NCBI GenBank assembly: GCA_903904655.1
Contig: CAIVDK010000419.1
Span: forward strand, 1-43,755
DNA from: an uncultured delta proteobacterium
Lineage (GTDB): Bacteria; Desulfobacterota; Syntrophia; Syntrophales; Smithellaceae
Direction of reading: 5' to 3'
DNA: 43,755 bases
Part shown: piece by piece, positions 37,702 to 43,755 of the stretch
Layout: every line of letters begins with the position of its first letter
How positions within the stretch are numbered: the stretch's first letter is position 1
The notes under the pieces: generated by a model
Told to the model about the DNA's origin: nothing
The model's input: only the letters and a program-made list of their open reading frames with translations
The model's database searches: none
Made by a program: the position numbers and the translations under genes

Positions 37702-38451
37702 ATGGTCATTCTGAAGCAGCCGGATGAAATCGATAAAGCCAGAGCAAGTAACCGTATTGTTGCAGAAGTATTGAACGTCCTTCGCGAAAAAGTAAAACCG
37801 GGTGTGACGACCAGAGAGTTGGATAAAATAGCTGAAGGTGTCACTGAAAAAAGAAGAGCAAAACCGGCGTTTAAAGGTTATCGAGGTTACCCATTTTCGC
37901 TTTGTACCTCGGTTAATGATGAAGTGGTTCATGGGATGCCTTCGAATCGTATTTTAGTTGAAGGCGATATTATTGGACTTGATTTTGGCATTTATCATCA
38001 AGGACTTTATGGTGATGCGGCGATAACGCTTCCTGTCGGGAAGATTGACGAGCAGGCGGCCAATCTGATGAGGGTAACTGAGCAGAGTTTATATTCGGCA
38101 ATAAACCAGGTCTGCGCTGGAAACCGTCTTGGAGATATATCGGCGGCGGTTCAGGAAACAGTAGAAGCAGCGGGTTATTCCATTGTCAGGGATTTTGTCG
38201 GTCACGGTGTTGGCAAGAGTTTACATGAAGACCCGCAGATTCCTAATTTTGGAAAAAAAGGACGAGGAATCGAGCTGAAAAAAGGGATGATTTTGGCCAT
38301 CGAACCGATGGTAAATGCAGGGCAATATAAAGTAAAGATTTTATCAGATGGTTGGACGGTGATTACAGCGGATGGGAGTTTATCGGCTCATTTTGAGCAT
38401 TCGGTGGCAATCACTGATAACGGGCCGGAGATATTAAGTAAATTAAATTAA
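37702..38451 (+). CDS. map: Methionine aminopeptidase, type I
   Basis: About 249 residues. It removes the initiator methionine. The pita-bread fold metal ligands are visible: FGIYHQGLYGDAA (two Asp), FVGHGVGKSLHEDP (His) and the two late Glu in LAIEPMVN and FEHSVAIT. The adk gene that lies between secY and map in many bacteria is missing. ATG at 37702. Confidence 0.97.
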   Translation: MVILKQPDEIDKARASNRIVAEVLNVLREKVKPGVTTRELDKIAEGVTEKRRAKPAFKGYRGYPFSLCTSVNDEVVHGMPSNRILVEGDIIGLDFGIYHQGLYGDAAITLPVGKIDEQAANLMRVTEQSLYSAINQVCAGNRLGDISAAVQETVEAAGYSIVRDFVGHGVGKSLHEDPQIPNFGKKGRGIELKKGMILAIEPMVNAGQYKVKILSDGWTVITADGSLSAHFEHSVAITDNGPEILSKLN

Positions 38452-38495
38452 TTAGTTTCTTAATTTAAACGGCAGGAATGAAATAGTATAAATGT

Positions 38496-38714
38496 ATGGC
38501 CAAAGAGGAAGCAATAGAAGTTGAAGGTCGGGTTCTCGAGCCCCTGCCGAATGCCATGTTTCGGGTAGAACTGGAAAACGGGCATAAGGTTTTGGCGCAT
38601 ATATCCGGCAAAATGCGAATGCATTTCATTAAAATATTGCCTGGGGACAAAGTGACGGTAGAACTATCCCCATATGATTTGACCCGGGGACGGATCACTT
38701 ACAGGACGAAATAA
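38496..38714 (+). CDS. infA: Translation initiation factor IF-1
   Basis: 72-residue OB-fold factor that occupies the 30S A site during initiation. [29 protein letters not shown] and the [21 protein letters not shown] end are standard. The ribosome binding site is weak and distant. Confidence 0.98.
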   Translation: MAKEEAIEVEGRVLEPLPNAMFRVELENGHKVLAHISGKMRMHFIKILPGDKVTVELSPYDLTRGRITYRTK

Positions 38715-38749
38715 AAATATTTTTTTACCGAGGATAAGGAGTTAGCAGC

Positions 38750-38863
38750 GTGAAAGTTAGATCGTCAGTGAAAAAAATATGCGAGAAGTGCAAAATTGTT
38801 AAACGCAAGGGTATTTTGCGTGTTATTTGTGAAAACCCAAAACATAAGCAGCGTCAGGGCTAG
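38750..38863 (+). CDS. rpmJ: 50S ribosomal protein L36
   Basis: Too short for the ORF track: 37 residues beginning with [14 protein letters not shown] and ending NPKHKQRQG. The C-x2-C, C and H pattern is the zinc-binding form. Start is GTG at 38750 with AAGGAG about nine bases upstream. Confidence 0.96.
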   Translation: MKVRSSVKKICEKCKIVKRKGILRVICENPKHKQRQG

Positions 38864-38888
38864 TTTTAAACATTTCAGGAGGTTATAG

Positions 38889-39257
38889 GTGGCACGAATT
38901 TCAGGTGTTGATTTACCGAAAAACAAGAGAATGGAAGTTGCCTTAACTTATATTTATGGTATCGGCAAGACAAGGGCAAAGCAGATCCTGAAAGATTCGG
39001 GTGTTAGCCCGGATACAAAAACTGACCAGCTCGCCGACTCCGAAATATCGGCGATCAGGGGCATTATCGATAAAGAGGGTAAGGTGGAGGGTGATCTCCG
39101 CCGAGAAATATCCATGTCGATTAAACGCCTGATGGACATTGGCGCTTACCGTGGCTTACGCCACCGTAAAGGACTTCCGACAAGAGGGCAGAGGACACAT
39201 ACCAACGCAAGGACCAGAAAAGGACCGAGAAGAGCAATCGCAGGCAAGAAAAAGTAG
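38889..39257 (+). CDS. rpsM: 30S ribosomal protein S13
   Basis: 122-residue S13 of the 30S head. [25 protein letters not shown] and the [26 protein letters not shown] block are diagnostic. Start is GTG with CAGGAGG upstream. Confidence 0.98.
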   Translation: MARISGVDLPKNKRMEVALTYIYGIGKTRAKQILKDSGVSPDTKTDQLADSEISAIRGIIDKEGKVEGDLRREISMSIKRLMDIGAYRGLRHRKGLPTRGQRTHTNARTRKGPRRAIAGKKK

Positions 39258-39285
39258 CTGGAATTAATTTTCGACCGGAGGAGAA

Positions 39286-39678
39286 ATGGCGAAAGCAGTC
39301 AGAAAGACAGGTAAGAAAAAAGAAAAGAAAAATATCACGGAAGGGGTTGCCCACATTCAATCCACTTTCAATAATACCATAATTACGATTACGGACATGA
39401 CCGGCAACGTCATTTCATGGTCATCATCAGGATTACAAGGTTTCAAGGGTTCACGCAAGAGTACGCCTTTTGCCGCACAGATGGCCGCGGAAGACGCGGT
39501 GCGCAAAGCCAAAGACCAGGGCATGCGACGGGTTCAAGTTTACATCAAAGGTCCGGGCGCAGGACGGGAGTCGGCATTGCGTTCTTTGCAGCTGGCCGGA
39601 TTGACCATTACCATGATACGCGACGTCACGCCTGTTCCGCATAACGGTTGCAGACCGCCGAAGCGGCGCAGGGTATAA
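39286..39678 (+). CDS. rpsK: 30S ribosomal protein S11
   Basis: 130-residue S11. [36 protein letters not shown] and [18 protein letters not shown] are standard. The Asn-Gly near the end is the site that isomerises to isoaspartate in E. coli S11. Confidence 0.98.
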   Translation: MAKAVRKTGKKKEKKNITEGVAHIQSTFNNTIITITDMTGNVISWSSSGLQGFKGSRKSTPFAAQMAAEDAVRKAKDQGMRRVQVYIKGPGAGRESALRSLQLAGLTITMIRDVTPVPHNGCRPPKRRRV

Positions 39679-39723
39679 GATAAATATTTTTAGAATGATT
39701 GAAGACTAAAGGGAGGCGTTTTT

Positions 39724-40353
39724 TTGGCAAGATATACGGATTCCTCATGCAGGTTGTGTCGCCGGGAAGGCTTGAAGCTTTTTTTGAAGGGCGATCGTTG
39801 TTATTCGGAGAAATGCTCTTTTGAAAGAAGGGGCTTCGCTCCGGGAGATCATGGTCAGTCCCATAAGAAGCAGCAGTCGGACTATGGAACTCAGTTGCGC
39901 GAAAAGCAAAAGCTCAAAAGAATGTATGGGCTTTTAGAAAAACAGTTTCACGGCTACTTTGAAAAAGCCGATCGGCAAAAGGGTATCACGGGTACGAATT
40001 TGCTGGTGCTTCTGGAACGCAGACTGGACAACATGGTTTTTCGCCTTGGTTTTGCCAATTCGAGAGTTGAGGCAAGACAGTTGATCAGCCACAGCCATTT
40101 TCTGATTAACGGCAAAGCGGTCAATATCCCTTCGTACCTGCTGAAAGCTGGTGATGAAGTCACCATTAAAGAAGGCTCTCGTAAGATTAATCGGATACTC
40201 GAAGCAATGGAAACCGTCGCGAGACGTGGTGTGCCACATTGGCTGGGATTGGATAAAGATAACTTTAAAGCGACCATTAAAATGCTGCCGGTTCGTGAAG
40301 ATATAACGATGCCGGTACAGGAACAGCTTATTGTAGAACTTTATTCGAAGTAA
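39724..40353 (+). CDS. rpsD: 30S ribosomal protein S4
   Basis: 209-residue S4, which nucleates 16S folding and in E. coli represses the alpha operon. An N-terminal zinc site (CRLCRREG ... CYSEKC) and the S4 RNA-binding domain ([22 protein letters not shown]) are clear. Start is TTG within TTTTTTTGG, with GGGAGG upstream. Confidence 0.97.
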   Translation: MARYTDSSCRLCRREGLKLFLKGDRCYSEKCSFERRGFAPGDHGQSHKKQQSDYGTQLREKQKLKRMYGLLEKQFHGYFEKADRQKGITGTNLLVLLERRLDNMVFRLGFANSRVEARQLISHSHFLINGKAVNIPSYLLKAGDEVTIKEGSRKINRILEAMETVARRGVPHWLGLDKDNFKATIKMLPVREDITMPVQEQLIVELYSK

Positions 40354-40397
40354 GCAAATAAAATATTTAGTAAACCAGCTAGAGGGTGGGTTTGATT

Positions 40398-41369
40398 ATG
40401 CAGAGAAACTGGTCGAGTTTGATTCGTCCCAAACGTGTTGACGTTGATGAAGCAACGCATACACGGTTCTATGGAGAATTTACAATTCAGCCTCTGGAAA
40501 GAGGATTTGGAGTAACGCTGGGCAACGCGTTAAGAAGGGTGCTTTTGTCTTCCATTCAGGGTGCGGCGATTACTTCCATAAAAATTGACGGTGTCTTACA
40601 TGAATTTTCTACGATTCCTGGAATCAAGGAAGACGTCACAGATGTTATTTTGAATCTGAAGGGTGTTCGCTTTAAACTGGGGGTGGCGGATACAAAAGTC
40701 GTGAGATTTAATGTGATCAGCGCCGGAGTCGTTACAGCAGGCGACATCGTTACGGATGGAACGATTGAGGTTTTAAATGCCGATCATTACATCGCCACCA
40801 TGTCCGGCGGCGGTGCATTTAGCGCGGAAATGGTCGTGAAGATGGGCAAAGGATATACGGCCGCGAGGAAGGAATTGGAATCCGATCAGCCGGAGGGGAC
40901 TATTAATATAGACGCAATTTTTTCACCGATCAAAAAAGTGAACTACGTGGTGTCTCACGCCCGCGTCGGCCAAATCACGGATTATGACAAATTGGTAATG
41001 GAAGTCTGGACGGACGGTAGTTTGAATCCGGGCGATGCCATCGCTTATGCAGCAAAAATATTAAAACAGCAATTGGATGTATTCATTAATTTCGAAGAAG
41101 TTGACGAAGAGATTTTGCCGGAAAAGGAAGATGAAAAAGGAAATGTTAACGAAATTCTGACGAGGTCCGTTGAAGATCTGGAACTTTCCGTTCGTTCAGC
41201 CAATTGCCTGAAAAATGCGGGGATAAATACGATTGGCGAATTGGTGCAGAAGACAGAAGCGGATATGCTTAAAACAAAGAATTTCGGCCGCAAGTCACTC
41301 TCCGAAATAAAGGATATCCTGAACGAATATGGTCTTGTTTTTGGTATGAAGCTGGATATCAATCCGTAA
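40398..41369 (+). CDS. rpoA: RNA polymerase alpha subunit
   Basis: 323-residue alpha subunit. The N-terminal dimerisation domain ([25 protein letters not shown]) and the C-terminal domain with [16 protein letters not shown] and LLK-like [16 protein letters not shown] for UP-element and activator contact are complete. ATG at 40398; the GTG at 40386 is unlikely. Confidence 0.98.
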   Translation: MQRNWSSLIRPKRVDVDEATHTRFYGEFTIQPLERGFGVTLGNALRRVLLSSIQGAAITSIKIDGVLHEFSTIPGIKEDVTDVILNLKGVRFKLGVADTKVVRFNVISAGVVTAGDIVTDGTIEVLNADHYIATMSGGGAFSAEMVVKMGKGYTAARKELESDQPEGTINIDAIFSPIKKVNYVVSHARVGQITDYDKLVMEVWTDGSLNPGDAIAYAAKILKQQLDVFINFEEVDEEILPEKEDEKGNVNEILTRSVEDLELSVRSANCLKNAGINTIGELVQKTEADMLKTKNFGRKSLSEIKDILNEYGLVFGMKLDINP

Positions 41370-41457
41370 AAGACAGCAACATGAATCAAGTGGCATGGCG
41401 CAAAACACGATTTGATTAATCATCAGGATTTGACAGTCAGGAAAGGAAAATTTAGCA

Positions 41458-41871
41458 ATGTATCATGGTAAGGCGGGCAGAAAATTAGGACGAACGTCCA
41501 GCCATCGGGAAGCCATGTTTCGCAATATGGTGACATCGATTATAAAACATGAAAGTATTCGGACGACGGATACAATGGCCAAGGAAGTACGTAAGCTGGC
41601 GGATAAGATGATCACGCTGGGCAAAAAAGGCGACCTCCACGCGCGGCGTCAGGCGTTATCGATTATCCGGGATAAAGACATGGTCGGCAAACTTTTCGGG
41701 GAATTGACCGAACGATTCCGTAATCGGGCTGGCGGTTATACACGCATTGTCAAGGTTGGATACCGTTTCGGTGATAACGCACCTGTTTCCATTCTGGAGT
41801 ATCTTCCTGATGAGAAAAAGAAAGAAAAAGCAAAGCCGAAGGCAAAAGCAAAAGTAAAAATGGCTGAATAA
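41458..41871 (+). CDS. rplQ: 50S ribosomal protein L17
   Basis: 137-residue L17. [21 protein letters not shown] and the [24 protein letters not shown] block are conserved. The last ~20 residues form a Lys/Ala tail ([16 protein letters not shown]) beyond the usual core. Last gene of the superoperon. Confidence 0.97.
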   Translation: MYHGKAGRKLGRTSSHREAMFRNMVTSIIKHESIRTTDTMAKEVRKLADKMITLGKKGDLHARRQALSIIRDKDMVGKLFGELTERFRNRAGGYTRIVKVGYRFGDNAPVSILEYLPDEKKKEKAKPKAKAKVKMAE

Positions 41872-41886
41872 CAAATAATATTAAAC

Positions 41887-41920
41887 AAAAAAAGGCAGGG
41901 TGAAAACCCTGCCTTTTTTT
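41887..41920 (+). terminator. Intrinsic terminator of the ribosomal superoperon
   Basis: Perfect 8-bp stem GGCAGGGT/ACCCTGCC with GAAA loop, flanked by A7 and T7. The symmetric A and T tracts would also let it act on the minus strand. Confidence 0.95.
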
Positions 41921-42069
41921 GTGATTGTTTTTTAAATATAAAAAATGTATTAACTCACAGAACATGAAGTTAGAATTAAGATTCAGTCAAATTGGCCGTA
42001 TGAGAGAAAGGTCATGATTTTCCTGAAAAATACCAATAAATATTCAACTTAGTGGAAGGAAGATTCGTT

Positions 42070-42330
42070 ATGGCAGAAAAAAAAATCGGCGAAGTGGTTA
42101 AATTCTTTGCGAAGCCTTCGGTTGCTGCTGTTCATCTAACGGAAGGTGAATTGAAGGTTGGTGACAGCATTAAATTTTCAGGCCACACCACTGAATTTAT
42201 AGATGTTGTTCAGTCGATGGAAGTGGATAATAACTCAGTGCAAAAAGCTGTTGCCGGTGATTCCATTGGCCTCAAGGTATCAGACCGTGTGCGACCCGGC
42301 GATGAAGTATTTATAGTTATGGCTGATTAG
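42070..42330 (+). CDS. Translation elongation factor-like protein (EF-Tu domain II-like barrel)
   Basis: 86-residue stand-alone beta-barrel resembling domain II of translational GTPases: IGEVVKFFAKPSVAAVHL, LKVGDSIKFSGHTTEF, AGDSIGLKVSDRVRPGDEVF. No GTPase motifs are present. Small proteins of this kind are annotated as translation elongation factor-like in bacteria and archaea, without known function. ATG at 42070 has GGAAGGA upstream; the ORF-track start at 42052 is less likely. It lies between the superoperon terminator and a response regulator. Confidence 0.82.
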   Translation: MAEKKIGEVVKFFAKPSVAAVHLTEGELKVGDSIKFSGHTTEFIDVVQSMEVDNNSVQKAVAGDSIGLKVSDRVRPGDEVFIVMAD

Positions 42331-42422
42331 TTATCGGCTGGCATTATTGTTTTTGATGGAAGACAGCTCACAATGCCGTTGATGATAATATCTTCAAAAA
42401 TATTGTAATGTGGCTTGTGAAC

Positions 42423-43121
42423 ATGGCGAAAATACTGATAGTGGATGATGAACAGGATATTGTGGAACTCATATCCTACAATCTGGAGAAGGAAGGATTT
42501 ACCACGATCAAAGCTTATGACGGCGGAGACGTTCTCAAAATCGTTAAGACTCAAAAACCAGATCTTATTATCCTGGATCTAATGCTCCCCCACATGAACG
42601 GTCTGGACATCTGCAGAGCTATCCGCAGAGATTTCGAGACAGCGAGCTTGCCGATTATTATGCTTACGGCAAAAGCCGATGAGGTGGATAAGATTATTGG
42701 GTTGGAAATCGGTGCGGATGATTATATAACCAAACCCTTCAGTGTCAAGGAATTGGTGGCGCGAGTGCGGTCGATTTTCCGTCGTATTCAGGAAGGGAAC
42801 AAACAGGCGACCCAGGAAACATTGGAATTGAACGGGCTGGCCATCAACTATATATCCTGCGTAGTGCATGTGAACGGCAGGGCCGTCAATTTGAGTCCCA
42901 CTGAACTTAAACTTCTTTTCTTCCTGTCCCGCAATCCCGGCCGGGTTTATTCGAGAGACCAGATTCTGGATCATGTATGGGGCGATGGTACGTTCATCAC
43001 TGATCGCGCAGTGGATGTTCATGTCCGGAGGTTGCGCAGTCAGATTGAAAAGGATATGGAAGAACCGCGCTATATTTTAACTGTCCGCGGTTTTGGCTAT
43101 AAATTTGCTGAAGTCAAATAA
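42423..43121 (+). CDS. OmpR/PhoB-family response regulator
   Basis: 232-residue two-domain transcription factor. The receiver domain has D8/D9, phosphoacceptor D52 (LIILDLMLP), T82 and K104 (YITKPFS). The C-terminal winged helix carries LSPTELKLLFFL, RDQILDHVWG and VDVHVRRLRSQIEKD, ending RGFGYKF. The overall pattern is closest to PhoB/PhoP-like regulators. No histidine kinase gene follows; the next gene is a minus-strand porin. ATG at 42423 begins at the family N-terminus. Confidence 0.93.
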   Translation: MAKILIVDDEQDIVELISYNLEKEGFTTIKAYDGGDVLKIVKTQKPDLIILDLMLPHMNGLDICRAIRRDFETASLPIIMLTAKADEVDKIIGLEIGADDYITKPFSVKELVARVRSIFRRIQEGNKQATQETLELNGLAINYISCVVHVNGRAVNLSPTELKLLFFLSRNPGRVYSRDQILDHVWGDGTFITDRAVDVHVRRLRSQIEKDMEEPRYILTVRGFGYKFAEVK

Positions 43122-43244
43122 ATTCCATGTCCTTGGTGATGATACTAATGTGTTTTTCGATATGAAAATAAACATTAGTTCTTTATTCCTCCAATATGAG
43201 ATTATTGTTCAAAATTTCATATATTGATTACTGACGTGATATTA

Positions 43245-43283
43245 ATAAAAAACCCCGGGAGATTATACTCATCCCCGGGGGTT
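43245..43283 (-). terminator. Intrinsic terminator of the outer-membrane protein gene
   Basis: On the minus strand AACCCCCGGGGA and TCCCGGGGTT form a GC-rich stem followed by TTTTTTATT. It lies about 35 bases after the minus-strand stop codon. Confidence 0.88.
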
Positions 43284-43318
43284 GCAGTAAATTAGCACTT
43301 AAACAACATCCTTGTCGC

Positions 43319-43755
43319 TTAGAACGTCAGCGTCAACTTATTGATAACCAAGAAATCGTTGCTCAGTTCATTGGCATCTGAGGTACCTTTATAGTACTTA
43401 CCGGTGAAGAGGTAACCAGCGCCCAGCATATAGGACAGGTTATTGGTGATCTTGTATGTGGCGGTTAAATCAACTTCATAACCATAATCGTTGTTGATGA
43501 ATCCTGCCGGTTTCCTGTCTGCCTGCGCATAGGAAAGGGACGCCCTGATATCCAATTTGGAAATCGGTTTCAGGCCGCCTCTGGCTTGGAAGAAATAACC
43601 GTTAGCCATGGCGGTATCCTGAGCAGCCGCATTATAACCGGCCAAGCCACCTGCCCATTGAGTCCGTTCGTAGTTCCACATAATCAGGCAGGGGCTCCAG
43701 TCACGACCGCCACTGATGATTCCACCTTCGATTTTATCAGTGGTTCCGGGATCAT
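43319..43755 (-). CDS. Outer-membrane beta-barrel (porin-like) protein, C-terminal part
   Basis: The frame stays open to the window edge, so the gene is cut; the ORF-track ATG at 43681 is internal. The visible ~145 residues contain alternating beta strands (LDIRASLSYAQADRK, YEVDLTATYKITNNLSYMLGAGYLF) and end in LTLTF, with the terminal Phe expected for BAM-dependent outer-membrane proteins. A DWSPCLIMWNYERTQWAGG segment precedes. The specific porin family and substrate cannot be told from this fragment. Confidence 0.8.
   Translation of the reverse strand, partial: DPGTTDKIEGGIISGGRDWSPCLIMWNYERTQWAGGLAGYNAAAQDTAMANGYFFQARGGLKPISKLDIRASLSYAQADRKPAGFINNDYGYEVDLTATYKITNNLSYMLGAGYLFTGKYYKGTSDANELSNDFLVINKLTLTF

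Noticed and set aside
43246-43283. GC-rich palindrome as the terminator of the response regulator
   Set aside because: The T-run lies only on the minus-strand side, so it serves the porin-like gene; I see no clear terminator for the regulator.
1-43755. CRISPR array, insertion sequence or prophage
   Set aside because: No spaced direct repeats, transposase, terminal inverted repeats or phage genes were found; the gene order is essentially housekeeping.

Overview
The window is a housekeeping stretch of a Gram-negative bacterial chromosome. The order heptose kinase, DUF4416, yicC, gmk, rpoZ, together with an outer-membrane barrel, a solitary pilC and tRNAs with encoded CCA, looks like a deltaproteobacterium (Desulfobacterota), possibly Syntrophales. 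That placement comes from gene content and protein feel only; no database search was possible. Coding density is high and I see no insertion sequence, prophage, CRISPR array or integron.

Layout. (1) 36-1709, minus: membrane-bound diguanylate cyclase (MASE3-PAS-GGDEF) with a perfect sigma70-type promoter. (2) 1710-2109: divergent promoter region of about 400 bases. (3) 2110-6979, plus: an LPS/nucleotide/RNA operon, hldA (rfaE1), DUF4416, yicC, gmk, rpoZ, pyrF, rlmB. (4) 7093-8399: pilC with its own promoter, facing a minus-strand tRNA-Pro(CGG). (5) 8491-12709: a DUF1178 protein, an unusual cysteine synthase / cysteinyl-tRNA synthetase fusion, then amrB (Memo family) and amrA (AMMECR1 family). 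(6) 12763-16671: promoter, tRNA-Thr(TGT), tRNA-Tyr, tRNA-Gly, tRNA-Thr(GGT), rpmG, tRNA-Trp, secE, nusG, rplK, rplA, an L10 leader RNA, rplJ, rplL. (7) 16707-27511: rpoB, rpoC, rpsL, rpsG, tuf, rpsJ, with no fusA. (8) 27607-41871: the S10-spc-alpha superoperon from rplC to rplQ, including secY, map, infA, rpmJ and rpoA, ended by a strong intrinsic terminator. (9) 42070-43121: a small EF-Tu-domain-like protein and an OmpR/PhoB-type response regulator. (10) 43319 to the window end, minus: C-terminal part of an outer-membrane beta-barrel protein with its terminator.

How the parts fit. Most of the window makes and runs the gene-expression machinery: all RNA polymerase core subunits (rpoA, rpoB, rpoC, rpoZ), elongation and secretion factors (nusG, tuf, secE, secY), about thirty ribosomal proteins, five tRNAs in the central cluster, N-terminal methionine removal (map) and initiation (infA). 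The least ordinary item is the cysK-cysS fusion at 8998-11313: one polypeptide carries a complete PLP cysteine synthase fused without visible linker to a full cysteinyl-tRNA synthetase whose zinc site departs from the canonical pattern. Other points of interest are leader hairpins downstream of strong promoters, a probable second promoter between rpsJ and rplC, heavy use of TTG and GTG starts in ribosomal-protein genes, and an orphan EF-Tu-like barrel after the superoperon.
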